From: CAWHQZ01 sp963831645
Lineage (GTDB): Bacteria > Pseudomonadota > Alphaproteobacteria > Rhizobiales > Aestuariivirgaceae
Length of the DNA stretch: 64,000 nucleotides
Direction: 5' to 3'
Assembly: GCA_963831645.1 (NCBI GenBank)
Contig: CAWHQZ010000017.1
Location: 310,001 to 374,000, forward strand
Shown here: positions 17,829 through 26,561 of the stretch, one piece after another
How the letters are laid out: every line of letters begins with the position of its first letter
Numbering within the stretch: position 1 is the stretch's first letter
The notes under the pieces: generated by a model
Databases searched by the model: none
The model's input: only the letters and a program-made list of their open reading frames with translations
Told to the model about the DNA's origin: nothing
Position numbers and translations under genes: made by a program

Positions 17829-18461
17829 TCACATCGATGCCAGAGGCAGAGCGTGGGATTGGAATTGCCGGCCGAGGGTATGATCCCTTGCCATATCTAT
17901 TTCGCGGCGCCGACCATGGGTTCGCATGAAATGTTCCGTCTCGGGCCGCTTTGCCAGTTGCTCGGCGTATAAGCCACCCAGTGCAGTGATGAGCCGTCCC
18001 CGGCGGCCAAGCTGCTTGTCAGCAAATTCCACCATGAGGGAGTTCGGCCAGGCTTGGGGGCGCAGCCTGAGTAGCTGGGAGAAAATCCGCTCCTCGCCTT
18101 CCTCAGGATTAGACTGCGCCATCAGCATGGCCATTGCCGCGGTGGAGCGAGAAACACCCATATGGCAGTGAACCAGCAAATGAGCCTTCTCCCGCGCGAT
18201 TGCCTCAGCCGTCAGTAAGCGACCGAAATGCAGAACCGCCTCGACGTGCTCGGATTGCGGAAGCACGAGGCCTGGTCCGGGTTCAATCTCATCATGAAAG
18301 TTCAACGTGGTTCGATGATGGGGATCGTAGGCCGCAAATGCCTCTGGTTCGGGCCAGTCCGGGTCCAGGATTGAGAGGACATGGCTAACGCCTCTAGTGC
18401 TGTGATGGCCCAGTTCTTCAAGTCCGCAAATCGTTAGAATAGAGGTTGGAGGTAACTTCAT
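17829..18461 (-). CDS. Protein tyrosine phosphatase-like protein, copy 2
   Basis: This is the second copy of the 210-residue phosphatase, with the same C-x5-R signature (HCHMGVSRST). It differs from copy 1 by about two substitutions (for example HHRTTLN for HHRATLN and PQSEHVEA for PQPEHVEA). No stop or frameshift has arisen in either copy, so both may be expressed. The start choice and flanking hairpin repeats are as for copy 1. It is followed upstream by the intact TauE gene in the same direction, with about 290 bp between. Confidence 0.75.
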   Translation of the reverse strand: MKLPPTSILTICGLEELGHHSTRGVSHVLSILDPDWPEPEAFAAYDPHHRTTLNFHDEIEPGPGLVLPQSEHVEAVLHFGRLLTAEAIAREKAHLLVHCHMGVSRSTAAMAMLMAQSNPEEGEERIFSQLLRLRPQAWPNSLMVEFADKQLGRRGRLITALGGLYAEQLAKRPETEHFMRTHGRRREIDMARDHTLGRQFQSHALPLASM

Positions 18462-18556
18462 GTCCCCGATATGGGTATCACCGACCCCGGCGCCAATGCT
18501 CAGGGTCAATCTGGGGAGACGCGGCACGGTGACGAGCGGCAGCTTTGCCTTCAAAG

Positions 18557-18632
18557 TCGGCTGTTCATTTAAGCGGCGGGACAGTCTGCTTTCTACTCAA
18601 AAGCAGCGGCGAATTGCGTCGCTCGTCAGTGG
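18557..18632. repeat. Nested-hairpin repeat, copy e
   Basis: Identical in structure to copy b (2700-2775), at the promoter-proximal end of the second phosphatase gene. Confidence 0.7.
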
Positions 18633-18752
18633 CTGCGGTACTTGCCGCCGGCTCATGGCGGCCGCCGAAGTAGGCACTTGCCCGGTGCCTGACGCTCTTC
18701 ACGATTGGCAGGCACTCCGACGAGGCGCTGTCGATGGCGAAGGCCATCAACA

Positions 18753-19496
18753 TTAGATAAACAATTGAACAAGCCCGCGGATGCTAAGGAGAATTACCAC
18801 CGCACCAACCAAGACCATCAGAGGTCGGTCGGGAACGGTCTTGGCTATGTAAGCGGCAAAAGGCGCTGCAATCGCACCGCCGATGATCAATCCAGTGATA
18901 ATGGGCCAGAGCTCAATGCCTATCGTGCTCAGGAACGTTACCGAAATAACCAGGGTGACAAAAAATTCGGCAGCATTTACGGAGCCGATCGTATAGCGAG
19001 GCGACGCGCCGGTGCCTAACAATGTCGAGGCAACCATCGGACCCCAGCCCCCACCACCAGCGGCATCGAGAAAGCCGCCGCCGAAGCCAAGTGGGACCAG
19101 CCAGCGGGGCCATTCGACCGGGGTGCTTCTGGTCGAGAAGGCTTTTGCAATGATCCAGATGCCCATGAGGAGAAGATAACCCGTTACAACGGGCCTGATA
19201 ATTTCCTCAGGCAGAGTGGTTAGCACGTACGCGCCAAGGGCTCCTCCGATCATCCCTGGTATGGCAAGTCTCGCAACGACCGGCCAGTGGACATTGCCAA
19301 AGCGCCAATGAGATAATCCGGAAATGCCTGTGGTGAAGACTTCTGCCGCATGGACGCTGGCGCTCGCAGTTGCAGGTGGAATGCCGACGCTGAGCATCAC
19401 GCTGGTAGCGGAAACGCCATAGGCCATGCCCACCGCGCCGTCGATCATTTGGGCTGCGAAGCCTACCGTCACAAAAAGTACGAACTGGTCCCACAT
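18753..19496 (-). CDS. TauE/SafE family permease, intact
   Basis: The 247-residue protein starts MWDQFVLFVTVGFAAQMIDG and has about seven to eight hydrophobic helices. It shows the duplicated glycine-rich motif of the family: AQMIDGAVGMAYG in the first half and GGFLDAAGGGGWGP in the second. TauE/SafE permeases sit in the inner membrane and are implicated in export of sulfite, sulfonates or similar anions. It is the only complete copy of four TauE sequences in the window. It lies downstream of the DUF4189 gene in the same direction, with about 80 bp between, and upstream of the phosphatase gene. The substrate is not evident. Confidence 0.85.
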   Translation of the reverse strand: MWDQFVLFVTVGFAAQMIDGAVGMAYGVSATSVMLSVGIPPATASASVHAAEVFTTGISGLSHWRFGNVHWPVVARLAIPGMIGGALGAYVLTTLPEEIIRPVVTGYLLLMGIWIIAKAFSTRSTPVEWPRWLVPLGFGGGFLDAAGGGGWGPMVASTLLGTGASPRYTIGSVNAAEFFVTLVISVTFLSTIGIELWPIITGLIIGGAIAAPFAAYIAKTVPDRPLMVLVGAVVILLSIRGLVQLFI

Positions 19497-19576
19497 GCTT
19501 CGACGCCCGCGTTTAGCTCATGGTGCGTCTGAAGCGGATTCAGGTAAACGCGAAAGATCAGCTCCGGCCGTCGTGA

Positions 19577-20413
19577 TCATTCTATGCAGCCGCCAACCGG
19601 CTTTCTGCAGCTGAAACCACCTTCGGTACAGATGCGCATCGCTTCGTCTGCAGTCTCTGCGATTCCGCCATGAGATCCAGCAGCATTTGATCCCACAGTG
19701 ATGTAAATACAGCCGCTGTCATAAGGACCCGACAAGGTGCAGCCTTTCGCGCCTTGTGCCTGACAACCTCTCAGCGCCTTTTCTATCGCTTCTTCGCGAG
19801 AACTCGTAAGGCCAGAAAAAGCACCCGCGGCGTGCGCGGTGCCTTTTTCATCCCTCCAGCTTGCATTAGCAACTGCAATCCAGCGTGAATGCGAACGACC
19901 GTCAGCATCGTCAGTGTCCAATTTCTGCAAATCTGGGGAATGATCATCCTGGCTTTCGCTACCAAGTGGAGAGCTGACTTGTTGGTCCACGGCAGTCGAG
20001 TGATAATTGAACACCAATACATCGTCGCGATGTCCGGCAGTTTTACATTTTGAGTTTCGTTTCGGCGCGCGACCCGACAGCTTGATCTTTCTTTGGTCCT
20101 TGGATGCGGGCCCCTTCACAGGATAGCCAATGCGGCCGCAGCTCTTGGAAAATAGATAAGCGATACCTGAGTACTGGTCTCCCGTTTTGGAGCCTTCAAA
20201 CAGTACTGCACCAGCCACTACTCCGACTTCTCGAAGTCCGGCTCTGGGCACCACATATTCGAATGAACGGCTCGTGCCATCTGCCCGAAGCCTCATGACC
20301 GATCCATTGTGCTCCCAAAGAGATTCTGCCGCCGCTGACGTTGCAAGGCCAGAAAACACCAGTGAACAAGCATACAGCGCTTTAACAGATCTAGCGTTTA
20401 GACCTGACAGCAT
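19577..20413 (-). CDS. Secreted DUF4189-type protein
   Basis: From ATG at 20413 the protein is about 278 residues with a signal peptide (NARSVKALYACSLVFSG, cleavage near TSAAAES). The middle resembles a poorly known 'WEHNGSVMRL' domain. The C-terminal 90 residues match DUF4189: WIAVANASWRDEKGTAHAAG, then SREEAIEKALRGCQAQGAKG, and cysteines near the end (SGCIYI, FSCRKPVGGC), which could form disulfides in the periplasm. The function of the domain is unknown. A longer start at 20497 adds 28 residues that would not fit an export signal. Confidence 0.7.
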   Translation of the reverse strand: MLSGLNARSVKALYACSLVFSGLATSAAAESLWEHNGSVMRLRADGTSRSFEYVVPRAGLREVGVVAGAVLFEGSKTGDQYSGIAYLFSKSCGRIGYPVKGPASKDQRKIKLSGRAPKRNSKCKTAGHRDDVLVFNYHSTAVDQQVSSPLGSESQDDHSPDLQKLDTDDADGRSHSRWIAVANASWRDEKGTAHAAGAFSGLTSSREEAIEKALRGCQAQGAKGCTLSGPYDSGCIYITVGSNAAGSHGGIAETADEAMRICTEGGFSCRKPVGGCIE

Positions 20414-20531
20414 TTGCCGATTTCTCCACCAAGGTCTACTTCCTGAACTTCGCTCCTTGCGATGGTAGATCATGGGAATTGTAGGTCTATGCGGCAATAC
20501 CCTCGCCCGTCCTCACCGTCCGGAATGGGTC

Positions 20532-21179
20532 TTGTGTCACGAGCATCACCGGTCCAAACGGCGGTGCGCAACTGTACGAGAGATGAAGGAGGGCCCTTCG
20601 AGGTCGGCGATCAGGTGCAGGCCTCAAGCTACCACAAGCTGCTGTCGTCAAAAGCGATGGTGGTGAGCGTTGTGGAAACGTCGGGACGATGATCCCGGCA
20701 GGCAAGGTTGAGAGAGGCGAGCGCAAGCGAACCGTCAGTGAAGTGTCGAAAGCGGATTAGGCGATGTCGAAACCGGGGGTTGACCCATCCTCCGGGACGA
20801 GCTCGGGAGATGCCCTGATACTGCCCGAGCGGCATCCGGCATGAGACGGCGCGAAGCTCAACCAGGCTCTGGTACGGAACGTGAGAACCTGGCCGGCGAT
20901 GCCAAGGGAAAAGGTGCAAGCGGCGCCAACCGCGAGGCCGAAAGTACCGACGCGCCGGCTAGGGGCGGACTGCTTCGTAGTAGTGAGGAAGCGGGTGTAA
21001 TGCCCGTGGAGCGAAGGGAGCAGGCCATCGCCATTTGGTCGGGTCAACCGGCAACGGGAGGAACCCGATCTTCAATGGAAGGCGGCAGCCTTCGTGCGGT
21101 GGCACGAGCCGGATGATGCGAGAGTATCACGTCCGGATCTGTGAGGGGCTCGGGGTGAAAGTCCCCGGGCCTACTCGGC
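20532..21179 (+). mobile_element. ORF-less group II intron, solitary copy C
   Basis: Nearly identical to intron A (648 nt, beta type, EBS1 loop GACCCA). It lies behind TGGGTC, as predicted for IBS1. Domain V, and domain VI with the branch-point A 7 nt from the end, are intact. The 3' flank is AAGCTGCGACC and differs from the other loci, so here the intron interrupts a different sequence. The recombinase unit begins only 28 bp downstream. There is no maturase gene. Confidence 0.85.
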
Positions 21180-21306
21180 AAGCTGCGACCCGGTGATCAA
21201 GGTCGATCGTGTTGGCGCGTCCGGGGTTCTCTGAAAGCAGACTTGAATTTGCCGACCTACGGGCGGCGAATGGTGATCTACCTCTGTTTCCAGAGGAGTA
21301 TGACCC

Positions 21307-21942
21307 ATGCAACATGTAGATGTAGCAATCCACCCGAACCCCCGCCAAGTCCCGTGGAATAAGGGAAAACTGCTTGGCGCCAAACCGCCATTACGAACGA
21401 AGCATGTCTGGTCGATCCGAACGAAGCTGCAAGTCGAAGGTCGAACTCGTGATCTCGCCATGTTCAATCTCGCCATCGACAGCAAGCTCAGAGGCTGTGA
21501 CGTCGTCAGTCTCAAGGTCGAAGACGTTGCTCCGCATGGGTTAGCCATCGATCGCGCAACCGTGCGGCAAAAGAAAACCGGACGTCCCGTCCGGTTCGAG
21601 TTGACCGAACAGACCCGAGAGGCAGTCGATGACTACATCAAAGCTGCCGGCAAAATGCCCGGCGAGTTCTTATTCGCAAGTCGTCGTAACCGCGAACGCT
21701 GCATGACGACACGACAATATGCGAGATTGGTGTCCGATTGGATCGCAAGCATCGGATTGGATCCGAGTTTCTTCGGCACCCACTCGCTGCGTCGAACGAA
21801 GGCGACACTCATCTATCGCCGCACCGGCAACTTACGCGCCGTCCAGTTGCTATTGGGACACACCAAGATCGAGAGCACGGTGCGCTATCTCGGCATCGAG
21901 GTAGACGATGCACTCGCCATCGCCGAACAGGTCGATGTCTGA
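21307..21942 (+). CDS. Small tyrosine recombinase/integrase, copy 2
   Basis: A 211-residue recombinase with all catalytic residues (Arg, Lys, HSLRR, GH, Tyr) as in copy 1. There are two amino-acid differences (LRTKHV for LQTKHV; ASIGLD for ASTGLD). The ORF is intact, with the same SD and start. It is transcribed away from group II intron C. As in copy 1, the N-terminal DNA-arm-binding region of large integrases is missing. Confidence 0.85.
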   Translation: MQHVDVAIHPNPRQVPWNKGKLLGAKPPLRTKHVWSIRTKLQVEGRTRDLAMFNLAIDSKLRGCDVVSLKVEDVAPHGLAIDRATVRQKKTGRPVRFELTEQTREAVDDYIKAAGKMPGEFLFASRRNRERCMTTRQYARLVSDWIASIGLDPSFFGTHSLRRTKATLIYRRTGNLRAVQLLLGHTKIESTVRYLGIEVDDALAIAEQVDV

Positions 21943-21948
21943 AGTACC

Positions 21949-21974
21949 TGGGCGGAGCAGACATGCTCTGCCCA
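21949..21974. other. Hairpin at the end of recombinase unit 2
   Basis: Same 26-nt imperfect palindrome as at 3724-3749 (11-nt arms, GACA loop). It marks the exact end of identity between the two units. Confidence 0.6.
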
Positions 21975-22089
21975 CCATTTTAGGGCCGAGTCGTGCCATG
22001 TGTGGACAGCTCCGAGTTGGCAAGGGAAATCTCAACGAAGCACCACCTGTCCCCCTCAATCCCCGTCGCGATCCGGCAAGCTTCATGGA

Positions 22090-23437
22090 TCAGTGGAGCT
22101 TCAGAACCGGACCTGCGCCGCGGCGAAACCAATCCGCCAGCATGATAAGAAGCATGCGTGGCAAGCCATAGACCACTCTCTGATGCATCCGATACAGCGA
22201 CCGGTAGGCGAACCGTGCCAACCAACCCTCGAACGTGATGTCGCCCAAGAGATTTCCCATCAGAATGCCAAGGGTGGTGTAGTGACTGAGTGACACGAGC
22301 GAACCGTGATCCTTGTATACGAACTCCAGCAGCGGTTTTCCCGCGCGACGGCGGATAAGCGATTTCGCGAGCAGCGCAGCCTGCTGATGCGCGGCATTTG
22401 CGCGCGGCGGCACCGCCCGATCGTGTTCCGGCCAAGGACATTCGGCGCAATCACCGAGCGCGAAGACGTCGTCGCAGATGGAGGTCTGCAGCGTCGGCCG
22501 CACTACAAGCCGATTGAGACGGCTCACCTCCAGGCCGTCTAACTCTTTGAGAAATTCGGGCGCTTTTATGCCGGCAGCCCAAACCTTCATGCGACAGGGT
22601 AGGAAGCAGCCATCCGCCGTCTGTATTCCATCCGCCGTGACTTGGCTGACCTCCTTCCCGGTATGGATTTCCACTCCGAGTTGGCGCAGCCGCTCCTCGG
22701 TGGCCCGAGACACTCGCTCTGGCAGGTTGGGGAGCACCCGCTCGGCGGCCTCCACCAGAACGAGCCTCAGGTGGCGCCCGGGCGAAACGTGGTCGAGCCC
22801 GTAGGTGACGAGCTGACGGCTCGCCGCGTGGAGTTCCGCTGCCAATTCGACGCCGGTCGCGCCGGCGCCGACGATACCGACATTGAGCAACCCCGCCTCG
22901 AGCCGCCGATCCGTGGCCAGAGCACGAAGGTGCAGGTCGAGGAAGATACGTTGAAACTGCTCGGCCTGCTTCTGACTGTCGAGTTCGTATGCAGTGCTCC
23001 TCAACCCCGGGCACACCGAAGTCGTTCGCGGTCCCACCCACGGCGATGACGAGGGTGTCGTAACCGAGTGCGCGCGGTGGCGCCACCTCGATGCCCTCTT
23101 CATCGACAATGGCGGCCAATCGGATCTCCTTGCGGGCGCGATCGAGACCATCCAGGCGCCCCAGACGGAAGCGGAAGTGGTGGGCGCGCGCCTGAGCCAG
23201 AAACTCGATCGCGTCTGCGTGGGAGTTGAGCGTCCCCGCCGCAACCTCGTGCAAGAGCGGCTTCCACAGGTGCGTCAGCGTAGTGTCGACAAGCGTGATC
23301 TCGGCTTGACGACGGCGTCCCAGTGTCTCGCCAAGCCGAACAGCGAGTTCGAGGCCGCCGGCCCCGCCGCCGACGATGACGATGCGGTGCTCAGGCACGC
23401 TGAAATTTGAAGCTTGCCCGACAATTTCGTCCTCCAT
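22090..23437 (-). pseudogene. ndh: Type II NADH:quinone oxidoreductase, one frameshift
   Basis: The first frame reads HRIVIVGGGAGGLELAVRLG (FAD-binding Rossmann motif) to about residue 148. The second continues ELDSQKQAEQFQRIFLDLHL, then NVGIVGAGATGVELAAEL (NADH-binding motif), FALGDCAE (FAD motif) and a C-terminal membrane-anchoring segment (YRMHQRVVYGLPRMLL). One inserted base near 22988 ('tgcatacgaactc') separates the frames. Corrected, the protein is about 449 residues, normal for NDH-2. The enzyme oxidises NADH and reduces quinone at the inner membrane without pumping protons. The gene is divergent from a TauE fragment, with a 56-bp gap. It is probably functional if the indel is an error. 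Confidence 0.8.
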
Positions 23438-23493
23438 GCTAGAAACCTCTTGACCAGCGGAAATAGCCGGAAGGTCGATCGGGGCCCCTTTCC

Positions 23494-23852
23494 ATGTGGG
23501 ACGACATACTCCTCTACGTCATCATAGGCTTCGTCGCGCAAATGATCGATGGCGCGATCGGCATGGCCTACGGCGTAACAGCGAGTTCGGTGCTGCTCGG
23601 CCTCGGCGTGCCGCGCCACCGCGAGCGCTTGCGTGCACGCAGCCGAGACCTTCACCACAGGTGCTTCTGGACTCGCCCATTGGCGTCTCGGCAATGTTGA
23701 CCGCAACCTGCTTATGCGTCTTGCCGTACCGGGTATGATTGGCGGCGCAATCGGCGCCTATGCACTCGGCGAACTCCCAGGCGAAGCAGTAAGGCCGTTT
23801 CATCAGCGCCTACCTCCTTCTACTCGGCGTATTCATTGTATGGAAAGCGGGT
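23494..23852 (+). pseudogene. TauE/SafE permease, 5' remnant, frameshifted and truncated
   Basis: The N-terminal frame MWDDILLYVIIGFVAQMIDG is lost near 23615 after LLGLGVP. It resumes as HAAETFTTGASGLAHWRLGN and continues to IGGAIGAYALGELPGEA, with another shift near 23795. The coding match ends near 23852 (VFIVWKAG), where a histidine-kinase fragment starts without a gap. It is an inactive chimera boundary. Confidence 0.8.
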
Positions 23853-24279
23853 TCAACTGCAGCAGGTGGTTCTGAATTTGATCATGAATGCAGTCGAAGC
23901 CATGAGCTCGATAGCGGGCCGGGCGCGCGAGCTGCGTTTGAGAACCGAGATTGATCCGGCCGACACCGTGCTGATCACGATTGCCGATACGGGCTCTGGC
24001 ATCGATCCGAAGGTCGCCGACAGCATCTTCCAGCCATTTTTCACGACCAAACCCGGGGGCATGGGCATGGGACTGTCGATCTGCAAATCGATCATCGAGG
24101 CGCATGAAGGCCGGCTGACGGCGACGCCGGGCGAGCCCTGCGGGACAGTATTTCAGATATACTTGCCGAATGCGGGCACGAATGCCAACGAACGACCCGC
24201 CGACCTGAGCTCGACCAAATCGAGTTCGCCGACAAAATACGCTGGTCCCTTAGCGGCAGAGCGAGGAGCAGAGCTGTGA
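23853..24279 (+). pseudogene. Histidine kinase, C-terminal ATPase fragment
   Basis: About 140 codons encode only the catalytic ATP-binding domain of a sensor kinase: VQLQQVVLNLIMNAVEAM (N box), IADTGSGIDP (G1), FQPFFTTKPGGMGMGLSICK (F and G2 boxes). The sensor and dimerisation domains are missing, replaced upstream by TauE sequence. It closely resembles the 3' ends of the kinases at 26394-26561 and 27281-28876. It has no independent start of good quality. Confidence 0.8.
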
Positions 24280-24399
24280 TGCCGTCAGGCTCAGCATGCC
24301 GGCTGGGAGGACGAGCTACGATTCCTGCCAGCCCGACGTCAAGATTCGCGCAATGTCGTGAAGGGCGGCTCACATTCGGTGGAATTGCCCTTCATATGA

Positions 24400-25083
24400 T
24401 CAGCCATTGAGCTCGCAAGGCGCTGGGCGGTTCAATGTGATCCGGCGGGGACCGGCAAGCTCGATGACGCGCGCTTCGGAAAGTTGCGAGAGGCATCTGG
24501 ACACCGTTTCGATCGTGAGGCCCAGATAGTCAGCGATATCCTGTCGGGACATGAGGAGCTGAATAGTGTCTTTGGCCAGCCGCTGCGCAATATCGAGAAG
24601 AAACGCAGCCACCCTCTCGCGGGCGTTCTTCATCAGCACCGAGACATGGGCCTCGGAGCGCCGGAGCTGGTCAGCCGTGATCGCCCAGAGACGGTAAGCG
24701 ACATCACTATTGCGCTCTGCACATTTCAGTACCCTGCTGCGTTTCGTAACCATGATCCGTGAATCCCCGAGTGAATCCGCGGAACTGCTATGCCTCTCAC
24801 TGGGTTGCAGGCCAAATATTTCACCCGCAAAGGAAAAGCCACCAATTCGGCGCCGGCCGTCGCTCAAGATCGTATACCTCCTTACCGCGCCATCGAGGAC
24901 CTTGCAGACGTAGTCTGCCGGTTCACCTTCGCCGAAGATTTCCTCATTGCGGCCAAATGTCATCACCGTGCCCCGCAGCTCGTCACACCCAAAAAGCGTG
25001 GAGCTGGTCGTAAGAACCCGAGCACCGTTTTCCCGAACAAGCGCCGGCTTGGCTCTGGACAGGGTTCCTTCGATCCGTTGCAT
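24400..25083 (-). CDS. Crp/Fnr-family transcriptional regulator (FixK/Fnr-like)
   Basis: The 227-residue protein has a cyclic-nucleotide-like sensor domain (GDGEPADYVCKVLDGAVRR-type segment and RIGGFSFAGEIFGL) and a winged helix (MSRQDIADYLGLTIETVSRC, residues about 180-200). The ATG at 25083 has a GGGAG ribosome-binding site 5 nt upstream and is preferred over the longer 25146 start. The E-x3-R-type recognition helix is that of Fnr/FixK proteins, which bind TTGAT-N4-ATCAA. The N-terminal four-cysteine cluster of true Fnr is absent, so oxygen sensing by an Fe-S cluster is unlikely. Neighbouring kinase and FixJ-like genes suggest a role in low-oxygen control, but this is inference. Confidence 0.8.
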   Translation of the reverse strand: MQRIEGTLSRAKPALVRENGARVLTTSSTLFGCDELRGTVMTFGRNEEIFGEGEPADYVCKVLDGAVRRYTILSDGRRRIGGFSFAGEIFGLQPSERHSSSADSLGDSRIMVTKRSRVLKCAERNSDVAYRLWAITADQLRRSEAHVSVLMKNARERVAAFLLDIAQRLAKDTIQLLMSRQDIADYLGLTIETVSRCLSQLSEARVIELAGPRRITLNRPAPCELNG

Positions 25084-25180
25084 TGGGGCTCCCTTTCCTT
25101 GAGTGTCGGTAACTTCGCCGCAATGCACGCGACACTTTTCTTGCATCGGTCTAGGACCGATGATTGTCGATACTGCGACT

Positions 25181-25453
25181 TCACGTCGGCTCGAACCCGT
25201 ATGTAATGCTCATCCTATCGACAACTGCCTGGGTGATCTCGCCGTCAGTCATTCGATGGTTATCGGCGTAACTCATCACTTGGCGGCCAATTTCGTAGTG
25301 CATCACTTGCCGGGCAATTTTGCCGTGCAAGGATTCCGGGTTCTTGGGTCCGTTTAAGGTCCCATTGGCGCTCAATTTCTTCCATACTTGGCCGGAAATG
25401 CGCTCAAGTTTGGGTACCTGATCTGGGCCGTGCGCGCGCGCATCTATATGCAT
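25181..25453 (-). CDS. Small hypothetical protein (90 aa)
   Basis: A GGGAG sequence 7 nt before the ATG at 25453 supports this start. The product is soluble, with two similar short segments (GKIARQVMHYEIGRQVMSYA) and a C-terminal helix (GEITQAVVDRMSITYGFEPT). I do not recognise the family. It lies upstream of the Crp/Fnr gene on the same strand, with a 97-bp gap, so it may share its transcript. From 25454 to about 25640 I see no gene. Confidence 0.5.
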   Translation of the reverse strand: MHIDARAHGPDQVPKLERISGQVWKKLSANGTLNGPKNPESLHGKIARQVMHYEIGRQVMSYADNHRMTDGEITQAVVDRMSITYGFEPT

Positions 25454-25639
25454 CGAAGTCTCCCTGGACTAGCGAGAGGAGGATGGAGGATCATGGCATT
25501 GACCGTCGGGAGGGGAAAGCCGACGCGGTACAGCGGTCAGATCAGCGCGGGCAGTCGGCCCGCCTTTTAACGACAGCCTGTACTGAACGTTATCTCCGCA
25601 CACTGTGAGCGGGAGTCCAACCTATATCAAAGAAGTCCA

Positions 25640-26138
25640 AGCTATACCTAAGCATAGTTCGGGTATCGATGCGTCACCCCGGCTAGCATAGCAGTCAGCA
25701 ATCGCAGAACTCGCGGCCCGGTTGAGACAGCCGATAAAGAGGTCCTCGTCGATGGTTTTGCTGAAGAAGCCGAACGCCCGCGAGCCGGGTCCAGGCTCAA
25801 GCCAGGCGGGACCACGGCATCGGTCGCGAGCAGGGAAAACAGCGGCGGCTCGTGCCCGATAAGCTGCGAAAAAGTTCGGGGCGTTCACCTGCCAGGCGAA
25901 GTGTGATGGACGCGCCGAACGAGTTTCCGGCTATCCACGCAGGCGCGAGCCTCAGATGTTCGATCAATGCCGCGAGGTCCGCGACATCCTCTCGGAGGCT
26001 GCCTCGCCCGCTCGGGCGCTGACTTTGGCTGTGACCGCGTCGGTCATAGGACAATACGCGAAAAGACTCAGCCAAACGGGGAACGACAAGATCCCAGTCA
26101 TGATGCGAGTCCAGGACCCATGCACGAGGACAAGAGGA
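25640..26138 (-). pseudogene. Alpha/beta hydrolase, frameshifted and truncated
   Basis: One frame keeps the oxyanion-hole start (PLVLVHGSW). A second has HHDWDLVVPRLAESFRVLSY, then DRRGHSQS and the nucleophile elbow GNSFGAS. A third continues through the cap region (HEPPLF-like) towards 25640. The catalytic Asp/His end is missing. The first part is fused to a recombinase remnant upstream, creating an artificial chimeric ORF. The original substrate is unknown. Confidence 0.65.
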
Positions 26139-26241
26139 ATCAACCTGCTCGGCGATGGCAAGCGCATCGTCGACCTCGATGCCGAGGTAACGCATTGTGC
26201 TCTCGATCTTGGTGTGTCCTAAGAGGAGTTGAACGGCGCGT
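26139..26241 (-). pseudogene. Tyrosine recombinase, C-terminal remnant (minus strand)
   Basis: Thirty-four codons read RAVQLLLGHTKIESTMRYLG, then IEVDDALAIAEQVD, matching the recombinase C-terminus with one Val-to-Met change. Both ends are abrupt. It is in opposite orientation to the other three copies. Confidence 0.85.
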
Positions 26242-26393
26242 TAGCTAAGCAAAGGTGACGGCTATTTCGGCTACCGCTTCCGCATTCTAATCGGTCAGGG
26301 AGACACCGTGCGGAAACATTTCCCTTCCCCCTCAAGTGCTAACCAATGCATGAGAGTTGGAAACCCTATCGGTGGGCATCAGAGGTATGTGCG

Positions 26394-26561
26394 AGCCACA
26401 TATTCGCAGCCTTATTCACGACTTAATCCAGCGGCATGGGGATGAGGCTGCCCATCTGCCGGTCGGTCGTCGAAGCGCACCGTGGACAGCTATGTGCTTC
26501 GATTGGAACTCTTCACGGCTCGGTATTCAGCATCATCCTACCCGGCAGGGGCCACCCAAAA
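26394..26561 (+). pseudogene. Histidine kinase, C-terminal remnant with internal stop
   Basis: In the same frame as the downstream response regulator, the sequence reads IFAALFTT, a TAA, then SSGMGMRLPICRSVVEAHRG and GTLHGSVFSIILPG. These are degraded F and G2 boxes of a sensor kinase. No stop separates it from the regulator's ATG, so the original kinase gene probably ended close to or overlapping the regulator start. The upstream gap 26242-26393 shows nothing else. Confidence 0.65.

Larger units (their letters stand above)
17751..18840. repeat. 1.09-kb duplicated block, copy 2 (phosphatase block)
   Basis: Same content and orientation as 1894-2983, with an offset of exactly 15,857 bp and a few substitutions. 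Identity ends inside the TauE gene at 18840, where copy 1 is interrupted. Because TauE is whole here, this copy represents the donor or ancestral layout. Confidence 0.9.
21207..21974 (+). mobile_element. 768-bp tyrosine-recombinase unit, copy 2
   Basis: Matches 2982-3749 end to end (offset 18,225 bp) and then diverges on both sides. It contains the recombinase gene and the terminal hairpin. The left boundary follows 'ggtcga' here and 'acgg' in copy 1. Confidence 0.8.

Noticed and set aside
24400..25083. Crp/Fnr protein as a genuine oxygen-sensing Fnr
   Set aside because: The N-terminal cysteine cluster is absent, so only a Crp/Fnr-family assignment is supported.
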